Numbered from the stretch's first letter, positions 36,003-45,766 are shown. The stretch is 64,000 nucleotides of DNA from Olivibacter domesticus (GCF_900109575.1 NZ_FOAF01000001.1:496001-560000), one strand, 5' to 3'. Notes: a model not told the origin generated them from the letters alone. Made by a program: numbers and translations.

Positions 36003-37133
36003 ATGATCGATACAGATAACACCAAGGCAATCGCTTATTTACCTATAGTGGATTTTTTTGCAATAGAGGGCCAACCTTCTAGTATTGAGCCTTTTGGTTC
36101 AGGCCATATTAACGATACCTATAAGATTGTTACAAATTTAACAAACCGGCCAAACTATATGTTGCAGCGTATTAATAACAACGTTTTTAAAAACGTTGAT
36201 TATTTAATGACCAATTTAGCAATCGTTTGCAATCATATTAAAGAGAAATTGGAAACAATGGGAGAAGATAACATAGAAGGCAAAGTGCTCACACCTATCT
36301 CTACTCTTGATGGCCAATTATACTACAAGGATGTGCATAATAATTATTGGAGAATGTTTATTCTCATTGAAGGCACCAAAACATATGATATAGTTGAAAC
36401 TACTCGACAAGCAAAAGAAGGCGGCAAAGCTTTCGGAAGGTTTCAAGCCATGCTGGCCGATTTAAATCCTCATGACATACAGGAAGTTATTCCTAACTTT
36501 TTGAATATAGCGAGTCGCTTGCGTGATTTTAAAGAAGCTGTTAGTAGAAATGTCGCCAATAGACTAGAAAAAGTGGGGGCAGAGATTGAGTTTATTCTTG
36601 CACGTGAGAATAAAATGAATACGGTGCTCGACATGGCTTCAAAATCACAAATACCGCTTCGTATAACACATAATGATACTAAATTTAATAACGTACTATT
36701 AAATAAGGCCGATGAAGCACAGTGTGTTATTGATTTAGATACGGTCATGCCAGGATATGTAGCTTACGATTTTGGTGATGCTATACGCACAATAATCAAC
36801 GCTGCTGCAGAGGATGAAGAAGATCTAAGTAAAGTAACGCTCAATATACCTTTATTTGAAGCCTACACCGCTGGCTATTTAGAAAGTGCCCATCATTTCT
36901 TATATCCCATGGAAGTAAAGTCGCTAGTAGATGGCGTATTGCTTTTACCTTACATGCAGGTGGTGAGATTTTTGACAGATTATCTTAACGGTGATACTTA
37001 TTATAAAGTTAATCATGCTGAACATAATTTACAGCGTACAAAAGCGCAAATAAAACTGGTGATTGAAATAGAACAATATGAAGACGAATTAAGATCGATA
37101 GTTGAGAAAGAAGCGCATACTTATTCTATATAA
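36003..37133 (+). CDS. APH-fold sugar kinase, N-acetylhexosamine 1-kinase-like
   Basis: A 376-residue phosphotransferase of the aminoglycoside phosphotransferase/choline kinase fold. The catalytic loop is THNDTKFNNVL (His about 223, Asp 225, Asn 230), followed by the metal-binding VIDLDTVMPGYVAYDFGD. The N-terminal lobe has FGSGHINDTYKI. The arrangement and length fit NahK-type N-acetylhexosamine kinases, which make GalNAc/GlcNAc 1-phosphate. That fits its position opposite a GH109-like enzyme that would release GalNAc. It lacks a signal peptide and is cytosolic. A CBM9-like gene follows 16 bases downstream. Confidence 0.82.
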   Translation: MIDTDNTKAIAYLPIVDFFAIEGQPSSIEPFGSGHINDTYKIVTNLTNRPNYMLQRINNNVFKNVDYLMTNLAIVCNHIKEKLETMGEDNIEGKVLTPISTLDGQLYYKDVHNNYWRMFILIEGTKTYDIVETTRQAKEGGKAFGRFQAMLADLNPHDIQEVIPNFLNIASRLRDFKEAVSRNVANRLEKVGAEIEFILARENKMNTVLDMASKSQIPLRITHNDTKFNNVLLNKADEAQCVIDLDTVMPGYVAYDFGDAIRTIINAAAEDEEDLSKVTLNIPLFEAYTAGYLESAHHFLYPMEVKSLVDGVLLLPYMQVVRFLTDYLNGDTYYKVNHAEHNLQRTKAQIKLVIEIEQYEDELRSIVEKEAHTYSI

Positions 37134-37149
37134 TACAGTGTCTTGAAAA

Positions 37150-37782
37150 ATGAAAAAAATAAAAATAGGATATATTTCTCCAGTTAATGATATCGCTAAT
37201 CAGCAGTTCGATGCGGCGATGCGGGATATTAAACCCAATTTAATAGATATTGTTAATTGGAAGGAGTATGATTATGTTCCTGAGGCGGTTTTTAAAATTG
37301 CTTATACAGACGATGCTATTTTATTGAGATATGCCGTTAAGGAGAAATATATAAGAGCGAACTATTTGTTCCCTAATGATCCGGTATATAAGGATAGTTG
37401 TGTCGAATTTTTTATTTCTTTTGATGGGAAAAAGTACTACAATTTTGAATTTAACTGTATAGGTACAACCTTGGCTTCGTATGGCAACTCAAATAAAGAA
37501 ACAAGAATGCGTCTCTCGGCGGCGTTAATTGATACGATTCAGACAAATAGTAAAATCCAGTGTCAGCGTCTTAACTCTTCTTGGGAGCTATCAGTTAAGA
37601 TACCAATCAACATTTTTAATGAAACGGGTATTAAATCGTTGAAAGGAATAGAAGCCACGGCAAATTTTTATAAATGTGGCGATGATTTGCCCTTACCGCA
37701 CTTTCTATCATGGAATGAAATTAATCATCCCTCGCCGAACTTTCATTTGCCAGCATTTTTTGGAGAAATAGTGTTTGATTAG
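37150..37782 (+). CDS. Carbohydrate-binding family 9-like protein
   Basis: A 210-residue protein with the CBM9-like beta-sandwich pattern: FKIAYTDDAILLRYAVKEKY, DPVYKDSCVEFFISFDGKKY and the terminal PNFHLPAFFGEIVF. It has no clear signal peptide, so it may be cytosolic despite the carbohydrate-binding fold; stand-alone CBM9-like proteins of this sort are common in Bacteroidota and poorly understood. It follows the NahK-like kinase by 16 bases and should be co-transcribed. A plausible role is binding of the sugar or glycan handled by this locus. That is inference. Confidence 0.78.
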   Translation: MKKIKIGYISPVNDIANQQFDAAMRDIKPNLIDIVNWKEYDYVPEAVFKIAYTDDAILLRYAVKEKYIRANYLFPNDPVYKDSCVEFFISFDGKKYYNFEFNCIGTTLASYGNSNKETRMRLSAALIDTIQTNSKIQCQRLNSSWELSVKIPINIFNETGIKSLKGIEATANFYKCGDDLPLPHFLSWNEINHPSPNFHLPAFFGEIVFD

Positions 37783-37784
37783 TT

Positions 37785-37960
37785 GGTTGTCAGTTATTGG
37801 TTATTAGTTATTAGCAAGTTTTGATTTTTCTAAATTAGAGATCACTACTCAACTATTTAACCATTTAACTACTCAGCTATTTAACCACTTAAGACATAAG
37901 TATCAAGACATCTTCAACTATTTCTCTACTTGACCATTCAACTATTTAACCACTTAACTG
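37785..37960. repeat. Intergenic word-repeat island (copy 6)
   Basis: A long non-coding island rich in AACTATTTAACCATTTAACT-type words (37851-37965), with GTTATTGGTTATTAGTTATT at the start and AAGACATAAGTATCAAGAC inside. The AACTATTTAACC words are the reverse complement of the GGTTAAATAGTT / TAGTTGAATAGTTAAG words in the island at 48054-48172. Confidence 0.65.
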
Positions 37961-37965
37961 CTCAC

Positions 37966-38427
37966 TTATTTTCCGTTTTCCATTTCAAAAACTGAATCAA
38001 TTTTATGATTGAGTTTGTCTTTACCTGCTTGAACGGCCAATACATCACACCGTTCATTTTCAGGGTGTCCGGCATGTCCTTTCACCCATATAAATTTTAC
38101 ATTATGCAATTTATACACCTGCAAGAAACGTAACCATAAATCTTTATTTTTCTTTCCTGCAAACCCCTTTTTCAGCCATCCGAAAACCCATTTTTTCTCA
38201 ATTGCATCGATAACATATTTTGAATCTGAATAAATAGTAACCTCATATCCAGGCTTCTTTAATGCTTCTAAAGCTACAATAACTGCAAGTAATTCCATGC
38301 GGTTATTAGTGGTTTTACGAAATCCTTCAGAAAGTTCTTTATAATATTTTCCGGCTCGAAGAATAACCCCGTATCCTCCTGGGCCAGGATTGCCGCTGGA
38401 TGCGCCATCGGTGAATATCTCAATCAT
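37966..38427 (-). CDS. rnhA: Ribonuclease HI
   Basis: A 153-residue nuclease that cuts RNA in RNA-DNA hybrids. The four acidic catalytic residues are visible: Asp in FTDGASSGNPG, Glu in NNRMELLAVI, Asp in IYSDSKYVIDAI and Asp in the C-terminal NERCDVLAVQ. The basic handle WVFGWLKKGFAGKKNKDLW is present and the GHAGHPENE loop is intact. Length is normal. It stands alone, bounded by a repeat island downstream. Confidence 0.95.
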   Translation of the reverse strand: MIEIFTDGASSGNPGPGGYGVILRAGKYYKELSEGFRKTTNNRMELLAVIVALEALKKPGYEVTIYSDSKYVIDAIEKKWVFGWLKKGFAGKKNKDLWLRFLQVYKLHNVKFIWVKGHAGHPENERCDVLAVQAGKDKLNHKIDSVFEMENGK

Positions 38428-38492
38428 CAGGGCAAAGATATAAGCTATTTGCGAAAATTAATGTTCTTTATTAGATTTCTCCCGTTGATGAG

Positions 38493-39089
38493 CTATCCCG
38501 AAAATTGATCTTTTAAATTTTTTAATTTACCAATAAGCTCCTCCAATTTTTCACTTTCCTTCTTAATATATACTTTCATTAAAATGAAATAACATATTAA
38601 GAACCAAGCGATAGTGGCTACTGCAAAAATGGCAAGTGCAATAGCTGAAACATAAAACGACATTTCAATCAAATAAAGCCCAATGGCTATGGATAAACAG
38701 ATTGTATATATTTTATAATTTCGGGTATTCAATTTATATCGATGATGTTTATAAATTGTAAGGTAAGAAATGTATTCTTCTGGCTTATTGAGTAGGTTCT
38801 CACTTTTGTTAATAGCCTGGTAATCCTTTATCTGCACAATCATGTAATATATGAGGCATATAATTACAATGAACATAGAAAGTTGCGTAGTCCATGTATA
38901 AAATGGAACAGTGACAAAAATGTATAAGGTCATCAACACTATAATAATAATACTGATTACATGCGTTAAGAGCTTACTGGTGTATTTGTTTTTTGTATGT
39001 CTAATGGTACTTAGTATAGCATCGTAGCTAACACCTTCGTTTTCTTGCTGCACATGCCAAAGCTGTTTTAATTCATTAAAATCTTTCAT
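38493..39089 (-). CDS. Membrane protein paired with an ECF sigma factor (putative anti-sigma)
   Basis: A 198-residue protein with a soluble N-terminus (about 1-35; DFNELKQLWHVQQENEGVSY) and four transmembrane segments in two pairs (about 40-85 and 125-172), ending in a charged helix. The gene overlaps the ECF sigma gene by 14 bases, the usual arrangement for a sigma/anti-sigma pair, so it may hold the sigma factor at the membrane. It has no zinc-binding anti-sigma (HxxxCxxC) motif. The assignment rests on context. Confidence 0.7.
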   Translation of the reverse strand: MKDFNELKQLWHVQQENEGVSYDAILSTIRHTKNKYTSKLLTHVISIIIIVLMTLYIFVTVPFYTWTTQLSMFIVIICLIYYMIVQIKDYQAINKSENLLNKPEEYISYLTIYKHHRYKLNTRNYKIYTICLSIAIGLYLIEMSFYVSAIALAIFAVATIAWFLICYFILMKVYIKKESEKLEELIGKLKNLKDQFSG

Positions 39090-39573
39090 GGCGATTATAA
39101 ATTTCTGTTAGCTTGTTTTTAATTCGATGTATTTTCACTCTTAGGTTACCCTCAGATATACCTGATATTTCTGCTATTTCTTGATAGGGAACTTCATCTA
39201 ATACCATAGTGATTATAATCCTTTCATTTTCTTCTAATTGTGCGATACATTTATATAGCTGATTTACCTGTTCCTGCTTATCAGAAACTTCATCTGCCTT
39301 TGTTTCGATTATTCGCTCGTTTATTTCATCAGTAACTTTTCTCTTTTCTACCCTTAAGTAAGATAGGCAGGTATTTACTGCTATACGATAAATCCATGTG
39401 GAAATTTGGGATTGATTTCTGAATTTATCTAGGTTTTGCCAGACTTTTATAAACGTTTCTTGCATTAAGTCATTTGCCGCATCGCTATCGCCCGTATAAC
39501 CATAACATAGGTGGTATACTTTTCTATTATTTCGATCGAAAATACTTTTGAATAGTGCCTCGTTTTGCGTCAT
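39076..39573 (-). CDS. ECF-type RNA polymerase sigma factor
   Basis: A 165-residue sigma-70 family factor. Region 2 spans about 10-80 (DAANDLMQETFIKVWQNLDKF and STWIYRIAVNTCLSYLR). Region 4 is at about 110-160 (EVPYQEIAEISGISEGNLRV followed by KIHRIKNKL). It directs RNA polymerase to a dedicated set of promoters. Its 3' end overlaps the start of a four-helix membrane protein that is the likely regulator. No target can be named from the window, and no FecR-type or TonB-receptor signalling partner is adjacent. Confidence 0.93.
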   Translation of the reverse strand: MTQNEALFKSIFDRNNRKVYHLCYGYTGDSDAANDLMQETFIKVWQNLDKFRNQSQISTWIYRIAVNTCLSYLRVEKRKVTDEINERIIETKADEVSDKQEQVNQLYKCIAQLEENERIIITMVLDEVPYQEIAEISGISEGNLRVKIHRIKNKLTEIYNRHERF

Positions 39574-39755
39574 TTCTATTAACCTAGGTTTTAGACAAGC
39601 TTTACAGGATGATGTTACAGGTGTTTTGTAATATTAGTTTTCGCGTAAGTGTTATCTCAAACTTAGATAAAATTGTAATGATATGCAATTCAACCTAAAA
39701 AATCTGAAATAAGTGATATCAACAAAAAGAAATATTGTAAAAAAGCAGGTATTTG

Positions 39756-39785
39756 TTGTGAGCTTAAGCTAAATAGTTATTTTTG
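39756..39785 (+). promoter_or_regulatory. Promoter of the dicarboxylate/amino-acid symporter gene
   Basis: TTG at 39756-39758, 19 bases of spacer and TATTTTTG at 39778-39785 fit the Bacteroidota TTG-N19-TAnnTTTG promoter. It lies 27 bases before the start codon. Confidence 0.7.
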
Positions 39786-39812
39786 TAGAATTCGCACTGC
39801 ACAAAACATTAT

Positions 39813-41219
39813 ATGAAGTCAAAGTTTGCTATAATTTTCACGATATCTACGCTTAGCCTTGCTGCTTTATTATACACTTTAGATTTTATTTTCAATATCG
39901 TTCCTGAAAATCTCCTCTTTTTTTCTAGATGGCTTGCTGTTGTGGGGCTGATACTATATGGTTTAAGAAAAAGAACGTTAACAACATGGATACTGATATC
40001 ATTAGTTATTGGTGCTAGTGTAGGACATGACTGGCCACAAGTTGGTATAAGCATGCAAGTGGCAAGTAAGGCCTTCTTAAAACTAATTAAAACAATCGTA
40101 TCTCCGCTTATATTTGCTACATTAGTTTATGGCATTGCAGGTCACTCTGATATAAAACAAGTTGGAAGGATGGGCTGGAAGTCGCTACTTTATTTTGAAG
40201 TGGTTACTACCATTGCGCTTTTTATCGGTTTGGCTGCCATCAATATTAGTAAGGCTGGCATGGGAATTATACCTCCTGCAAATCAGCATGAAGGGCTACC
40301 GGATGTTAAACCCCAAACAGCCAGCGATATTATCTTACATATCTTTCCGGAAAACATAGCTAAATCAGTCGCAGAAGGCGAGGTGCTCCAAGTAGTAATC
40401 TTTAGTGTTATTTTTGGGCTAGCGCTCATTATGGTGCCCGAAAAGAAGCGTCGTCCGATGGTTAATTTCACCGAAAGTATGTCGGAAACTATGTTTAAGT
40501 TTACGAATATTGTTATGTATTTTGCTCCTATTGGAGTGGGTGCGGCAATGGCGTATACCGTTGGACATATGGGATTAGGCGTATTGGTGAACTTGTTTCA
40601 GTTATTGGCAACGCTGTATGTCTCTCTTATTGCATTTATTTTATTGGTATTCTTACCTATAGGATTGATCATTGGATTACCAATTAAAAGATTCATCAAG
40701 GCGGTTGGAGAGCCTGTTTCCATAGCTTTTGCCACAACGAGTTCCGAGGCAGCGTTACCGCGTGCTATGGAGGCCATGGAAAGCATTGGTGTACCTCGAA
40801 AGATAGTTGCCTTTGTGATGCCAACAGGCTATAGTTTTAATTTAGATGGAACTACACTATACCTCTCTTTAGCAAGTGTTTTTGTTGCACAGGCTGCAGG
40901 AATTCATTTGTCGTTCGGAGAACAAGTGTTGATGGTTTTTACGTTGATGATTACCAGTAAGGGGGTTGCCGGTATTCCACGCGCATCTTTGGTGATATTA
41001 ATGGGTACTGCTGCTTCATTCGGGCTCCCTGTATGGCCTATTTTTATTATACTCGGAATAGATGAATTAATGGATATGGCTAGGACCTCCGTTAATGTGT
41101 TAGGTAATTGTTTAGCGGCTGTTGTAATAGCTAAGTGGGAAAATGAATTCGATCCAAATGCTGTAAATGAGGAACTATTGAATGCTAAAATTCCAGACAA
41201 CGAACATCTTCCGAAATAA
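39813..41219 (+). CDS. Dicarboxylate/amino-acid:cation symporter (DAACS family)
   Basis: A 468-residue secondary transporter of the GltP/DctA family with about eight transmembrane helices and two re-entrant loops. The family's serine-rich hairpin FATTSSEAALPRAMEAM and the NLDGTTLYLSLASVFVAQ segment (about 345-362) are intact. They bind substrate (glutamate, aspartate or C4-dicarboxylates) and Na+ or H+. An extra N-terminal stretch of about 60 residues with two hydrophobic segments precedes the core. The histidine-utilisation operon that ends in glutamate lies 0.5 kb away on the other strand, so a link through glutamate is possible but unproven. Confidence 0.92.
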   Translation: MKSKFAIIFTISTLSLAALLYTLDFIFNIVPENLLFFSRWLAVVGLILYGLRKRTLTTWILISLVIGASVGHDWPQVGISMQVASKAFLKLIKTIVSPLIFATLVYGIAGHSDIKQVGRMGWKSLLYFEVVTTIALFIGLAAINISKAGMGIIPPANQHEGLPDVKPQTASDIILHIFPENIAKSVAEGEVLQVVIFSVIFGLALIMVPEKKRRPMVNFTESMSETMFKFTNIVMYFAPIGVGAAMAYTVGHMGLGVLVNLFQLLATLYVSLIAFILLVFLPIGLIIGLPIKRFIKAVGEPVSIAFATTSSEAALPRAMEAMESIGVPRKIVAFVMPTGYSFNLDGTTLYLSLASVFVAQAAGIHLSFGEQVLMVFTLMITSKGVAGIPRASLVILMGTAASFGLPVWPIFIILGIDELMDMARTSVNVLGNCLAAVVIAKWENEFDPNAVNEELLNAKIPDNEHLPK

Positions 41220-41256
41220 GATAAAAGCTTTAAATCTTTATTCCCATTAATCTTTT

Positions 41257-41264
41257 TAATTTTG
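41257..41264 (+). promoter_or_regulatory. Probable -7 element (TAATTTTG) for the 166-aa membrane protein
   Basis: TAATTTTG matches TAnnTTTG 14 bases before the start codon. A -33 TTG is not evident. Confidence 0.4.
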
Positions 41265-41278
41265 TATAATAACTTCTT

Positions 41279-41779
41279 ATGAATGAGCGGTCAAAAAAAA
41301 TCTTCCTCTATGTATGCATTGTTGTTCCCTTTCTAGGCTATTGTATTTTTTATTATAGCAATATGATAAAAAATGCCCCGTTTAGATTTGCTGATTTTGA
41401 ATCGATTGAATTTAATTACGGAGCAACAGCTAATATGAATAATAAATTTGATTCAAAAACCAGTAAATATCAATACGTTAACAAAAGGGATTCATTGATT
41501 CAAACGTCATTAAAGCTTCGAAAAGACGATCTCCTATATCTTCATAGGAAAGCAACCGAGTATGGTTTCTGGAATTTTCCAGATGAGATGATATCAACTG
41601 GCGTTGTCGACACTGCAAAAAATAACGTTCGTTTCTTTCTGAAATTCAATTATAAGGAAAAGAGTAAACAGATGTTGTTTGATACCGATTTCAAGGGTGA
41701 TCCTAAATTATATGACGCGGCAAAGACGATGGTCGCTGAAGTGCAGCGTGTATTAAATGATGCTGAAGATAGGCATTAA
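41279..41779 (+). CDS. Membrane-anchored protein of unknown function (166 aa)
   Basis: One N-terminal transmembrane helix (IFLYVCIVVPFLGYCIFYY, about 9-27) is followed by a soluble domain of about 130 residues outside the cytoplasm. The pattern of the domain (FESIEFNYGATANMNNKFDS; LHRKATEYGFWNFPDEM; KMVAEVQRVL near the end) resembles small secreted domains found widely in Bacteroidota without assigned function. I do not recognise it further. Its stop codon overlaps the hutG stop by 3 bases on the opposite strand. Confidence 0.75.
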   Translation: MNERSKKIFLYVCIVVPFLGYCIFYYSNMIKNAPFRFADFESIEFNYGATANMNNKFDSKTSKYQYVNKRDSLIQTSLKLRKDDLLYLHRKATEYGFWNFPDEMISTGVVDTAKNNVRFFLKFNYKEKSKQMLFDTDFKGDPKLYDAAKTMVAEVQRVLNDAEDRH

Positions 41780-42777
41780 TTGCCTATCATTTCTACTATT
41801 TCAAAAAGAATAGTGGCTGCCAGCTTGGCTGTTCGTTTGTCAATGTCTAATTCGGGGTTTAACTCCGCAATATCAATACTGACAACCTTCTTACTATGGA
41901 TAAGTAATCTTAGACAATCAAAAAATATGTTGTCAGGTAGAATGCCGTTATAGGCAGGAGCACTTACTCCCGGCGCATACGGCGCAGCAAAGACATCCAT
42001 ATCAATTGTAAGATAAATAGAGTCATTTAATGCTATAAACGATGTCAAGGCATTTTGTAAAGAATTGTTAGTGGTAGCAGAAAAGTCATTTACTGATTGA
42101 TAGGTTACACCTAAGGAACGAGCAATATTAAAAAGCTGTGCCGTATTGCTGGTTTTCTGTATGCCTAAAGCTAAATAATTAAATGGAATCCCCTCACGTT
42201 GACATTCTTGGGCTATCTGCCAAAAGCCTGTTCCTGAGGTGCTCATATTGTTTTCTACCGGCCTAAGATCAAAGTGGGCATCAAAGTTCACGATCCCGAC
42301 TTTCTTATCTTTAATTGGCTGTAGAAAACTTTTAATCCCTTGGTAATGACCATATGTTATTTCATGTCCACCGCCTAATACGATTGGGAAATTTCCTGAC
42401 AGAAGTACGTTTTTTACTGCATCTGCCAATTGCATTTGTGCTTCCTCCAATGTTTCATTTATGCAAAGAATGTTCCCGATATCGTATATTTTTTTTGCAT
42501 AACCAAAAACAGGTAAGTTACTACATGTTTGACGTATGGCTCTAGGAGCTTCTGCCGCACCTATCCTTCCTTTGTTGCGCCTAACCCCCTCATCACAGCA
42601 AAATCCTATGAAAACCAATGCGTTGTGCTGTTCAATCACTGTTAGGTTGTCGATATGTAAAAGCTCTATCCATTGATGCCAGCGAAGCTGTTCTTGTTGA
42701 TCCCCGTCAACTCTACCGCTCCACCACTCTTTTTCTGCTGGTAAATAACCCGTATAACCTTTATACTTGTTGTCCAT
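41776..42777 (-). CDS. hutG: Formimidoylglutamase (arginase family)
   Basis: A 333-residue arginase-fold enzyme catalysing the last step of histidine breakdown, N-formimidoyl-glutamate to glutamate and formamide. The binuclear manganese ligands are present: His138 in GGGHEITYGH, Asp166, His168 and Asp170 in NFDAHFDLRP, Asp259 and Asp261 in TIDMDVFAAPYAPG. The active-site loop and the downstream SIDIAELNPELD are typical. The gene overlaps hutI by 17 bases and is last in the hut operon. Arginase or agmatinase activity is the alternative for the fold, but the context settles the call. Confidence 0.92.
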   Translation of the reverse strand: MDNKYKGYTGYLPAEKEWWSGRVDGDQQEQLRWHQWIELLHIDNLTVIEQHNALVFIGFCCDEGVRRNKGRIGAAEAPRAIRQTCSNLPVFGYAKKIYDIGNILCINETLEEAQMQLADAVKNVLLSGNFPIVLGGGHEITYGHYQGIKSFLQPIKDKKVGIVNFDAHFDLRPVENNMSTSGTGFWQIAQECQREGIPFNYLALGIQKTSNTAQLFNIARSLGVTYQSVNDFSATTNNSLQNALTSFIALNDSIYLTIDMDVFAAPYAPGVSAPAYNGILPDNIFFDCLRLLIHSKKVVSIDIAELNPELDIDKRTAKLAATILFEIVEMIGN

Positions 42778-43987
42778 TTTTCCAAACTTTTTGAGGTTTT
42801 AGACTTCCTTGGTAATAAAAAATATCTTTGTAATCTTTCGTATGATAAGCCTGTAAGTCGGCTATGTAACCTTTATCTATTATACCCCTGTCTGCTAAGT
42901 TTAATGCTTTTGCCGCTCTATAGGTGAGGGCGGCCAATGTCTCAGCAATGGTAAGCTTTTCATAGGCTCCTAAAATTGAAGCTTGCGTTAAAAGCTGCCC
43001 CATAGGGGCCGATCCCGGGTTCCAATCGCTCGCAATAGCAACACAAGCACCATTATCTAACAATTTTCGTGCGGGCGCATAAGCCATTCCTAGCCCGATG
43101 GATGCGCCTGGCAAGGCTACTGCGACCGTATCTGAATTTGCTAAGCGATGTATTTCATGATGCGAACTACTCTCCAAATGATCTGCCGATAAAGCACCTA
43201 CTAACAGGGCCACTTCCGAACCACCCACACTAAATTGATCGGCATGTACCGTAATATCATACCCTAGCTGTTTAATATGCTGTAGATAGTGTAGAGCAGA
43301 TTTTCTATCAAAGGCCGATTTTTCTATAAATATATCAAATCTACGGGTCAGTTTTTCTTTTTGTATGGTCGGTAATAATTGGGTTATTATGTAGTCCAGG
43401 TAGTCGACTTCATTTCCGTTAAAGTCTTTAGGAAGCATATGCGCTGCTAAACAGGTGCTTATTAAGTCGGATGTCGTAAATTGGTTTGCTTTTTTTATCG
43501 CGCGAAGCATGCGAAGTTCAGCGGCCGTTTCTAAACCATAACCACTTTTAATTTCAATAGTTGTTATACCGGCATGTAGGTGTTTCTCTGCACGCTTTAT
43601 TATTTCTTCCATTAAATCATGCTCAGAAGCGAGCCTTGTTTGCCTCACTGTATCCCAGATACCGCCGCCCGACTGGGCGATTTCTAGATAAGTTTTACCC
43701 GAAACACGGAGTGCATAATCATTGGCCCTTGAACCGGCAAAGCAAAGATGTGTATGACAGTCTATAAATCCGGGAACAAGTGTGAGCTCATCGTGTATAT
43801 GCTCAATGGCGGCCGCGGGAAAATTTTTATGAAGTTTATCAAATGTGTCAACAGTCTTCACAATAGCGCCATCTACTAACACGGCTCCATCCACCACAAC
43901 ATCTAAAAGGTTGTCGCTTAAGCTACCTTTAAGTGGCATGCCCCTTAAGGTTACTATTTGGGAAAAAGGTCCTATTATCTTCATCAC
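42761..43987 (-). CDS. hutI: Imidazolonepropionase
   Basis: A 408-residue amidohydrolase that opens the ring of 4-imidazolone-5-propanoate to give formimidoyl-glutamate. The zinc site is started by GFIDCHTHLCFAGSRANDY (His78, His80); later ligands lie in TVHADQFSVGGS (His) and VAIASDWNPGSAPMG (Asp). Length is normal. It is third in the hut operon, separated from hutU by about 105 bases and overlapping hutG. An ATG one codon in is an equivalent start. Confidence 0.95.
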   Translation of the reverse strand: MMKIIGPFSQIVTLRGMPLKGSLSDNLLDVVVDGAVLVDGAIVKTVDTFDKLHKNFPAAAIEHIHDELTLVPGFIDCHTHLCFAGSRANDYALRVSGKTYLEIAQSGGGIWDTVRQTRLASEHDLMEEIIKRAEKHLHAGITTIEIKSGYGLETAAELRMLRAIKKANQFTTSDLISTCLAAHMLPKDFNGNEVDYLDYIITQLLPTIQKEKLTRRFDIFIEKSAFDRKSALHYLQHIKQLGYDITVHADQFSVGGSEVALLVGALSADHLESSSHHEIHRLANSDTVAVALPGASIGLGMAYAPARKLLDNGACVAIASDWNPGSAPMGQLLTQASILGAYEKLTIAETLAALTYRAAKALNLADRGIIDKGYIADLQAYHTKDYKDIFYYQGSLKPQKVWKNGQQV

Positions 43988-44092
43988 AATGGTTTATTTA
44001 GGCAATCCGTTAATGAGGGGGTAAGTTGTAATTCACTTCTTCTATTCTGATAACCCAATTGTTAAAATAATGTTGACAGATTTGAAAAAAAA

Positions 44093-45766
44093 TTACCACA
44101 TTTTTAACTTGAAATGCTCGTTCCATTCTTGTGCCTTTTCATATCCTGCATCAAGATGTCGGAAAATACCCATTGCAGGATCGTTATGAAGCACTCTTTT
44201 TAAGCATGCTGCTGCATTATCTGTTCCATCCGCAACAATCACCATACCTGCATGTTGAGAGTATCCAATTCCAACCCCTCCACCATGATGAAAAGAAACC
44301 CAGGTAGCTCCGCCTGCAGTATTACTCATCAGATTCAAGAGCGGCCAGTCCGAAACAGCATCAGAACCATCGAGCATGCCTTCCGTTTCTCGATTTGGGG
44401 AAGCAACAGACCCGCAATCGAGATGGTCACGTCCAATGACAATGGGTGCTTTCACTTTTTTAGTTCGCACAAGCTCATTGAACAATAAACCTGCTTTTTC
44501 TCTATCACCCATACCTAACCAGCAAATGCGTGCGGGAAGCCCCTGAAAGGACACTTGTTTTTGCGCTTTCATAAGCCAATTGTGGAGCGCTAAATCGTTT
44601 GGAAAAGCTTCCATAAGAGCGCTATCGGTAACATAAATGTCTTCCGGATCGCCAGAAAGCGCCACCCATCGGAAAGGGCCTTTGCCTTCACAAAATAAAG
44701 GACGGATAAAGGCGGGTGTAAAACCGGGAAAGTCATAGGCATTTTTTTCACCTCCTACTTTCGCAAACTCCCTAAGATTATTTCCATAGTCAAAAGTAAC
44801 AGCGCCTTTCTTTTGCATCTCGAGCATAAAGTGAACATGCCTTGCCATGCTTTCATAAGAGCGTTTTTTATAATCAGCTGGGTCTTGCTTCCGTAATGTA
44901 ATAGCCTCTTCTATACGCAGTCCATTTGGTATATATCCATTGAGCGGGTCATGCGCGGATGTTTGATCCGTGAGTATATCCGGGATAATATTTTTTTCTA
45001 ATAATTTCTGAAGCATATCGCCGGCATCACTTACCAAACCTATAGATAGTGCCTTCTTTTCAGTTTGCGCTTCCTTGACCCACTGCAATGCTTCTTCAAA
45101 AGAATAAGTCATCCTATCTATATATTTAGTGTCCAATCGCTTTTTGATCCTAGAAGCGTCCACGTCTGCCCCAAGAAAAACTGCATCAGCCATTGTTGCT
45201 GCCAACGGTTGCGCACCCCCCATGCCCCCTAAACCAGCCGTTACCAATAGTTTTCCAGCTAAATTCCCTCCAAAATGTTGTTTGCCACATGCTACAAATG
45301 TTTCATACGTCCCTTGTAATATACCCTGCGTACCGATATAGATCCAACTTCCAGCAGTCATTTGCCCATACATCATTAGGCCCTTACTCTTGAGGTCATT
45401 AAAATGATCCCAAGTAGCCCAAGCCGGTACCAAGTTACTATTAGCGATAAGTACCCTTGGCGCTTGTATATGTGTTCTAACAATTCCTACGGGTTTACCT
45501 GATTGAATAAGCAATGATTGATCGTTTTCAAGCTCCAATAAAAGGGAGATGATCTGTCGTAAGTCGTCCTGACTGCGTGCCGCTTGTCCGATACCGCCGT
45601 AAACTACTAATTCATTAGGATTTTCCGCAACTTCAGCATCTAAATTGTTCAAGAGCATACGTAAAGCGGCTTCCGTTTGCCAATTTTTTGCATGTAAAAT
45701 GCTACCTCTTGGCGCTTTGTAATTGGGATGCTTAGCGTATTGGCTAAGAAAGTTGGAATGCTTCAT
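44093..45766 (-). CDS. hutU: Urocanate hydratase
   Basis: A 557-residue NAD-dependent enzyme that hydrates urocanate. The family signature [16 protein letters not shown] begins at residue 408 with the active-site Cys415, and the NAD-binding glycine-rich segment [14 protein letters not shown] is at 176-189. Both are intact and the length is normal. The 5' end overlaps hutH by 23 bases, so translation is probably coupled. Cytosolic. Confidence 0.96.
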   Translation of the reverse strand: MKHSNFLSQYAKHPNYKAPRGSILHAKNWQTEAALRMLLNNLDAEVAENPNELVVYGGIGQAARSQDDLRQIISLLLELENDQSLLIQSGKPVGIVRTHIQAPRVLIANSNLVPAWATWDHFNDLKSKGLMMYGQMTAGSWIYIGTQGILQGTYETFVACGKQHFGGNLAGKLLVTAGLGGMGGAQPLAATMADAVFLGADVDASRIKKRLDTKYIDRMTYSFEEALQWVKEAQTEKKALSIGLVSDAGDMLQKLLEKNIIPDILTDQTSAHDPLNGYIPNGLRIEEAITLRKQDPADYKKRSYESMARHVHFMLEMQKKGAVTFDYGNNLREFAKVGGEKNAYDFPGFTPAFIRPLFCEGKGPFRWVALSGDPEDIYVTDSALMEAFPNDLALHNWLMKAQKQVSFQGLPARICWLGMGDREKAGLLFNELVRTKKVKAPIVIGRDHLDCGSVASPNRETEGMLDGSDAVSDWPLLNLMSNTAGGATWVSFHHGGGVGIGYSQHAGMVIVADGTDNAAACLKRVLHNDPAMGIFRHLDAGYEKAQEWNEHFKLKMW

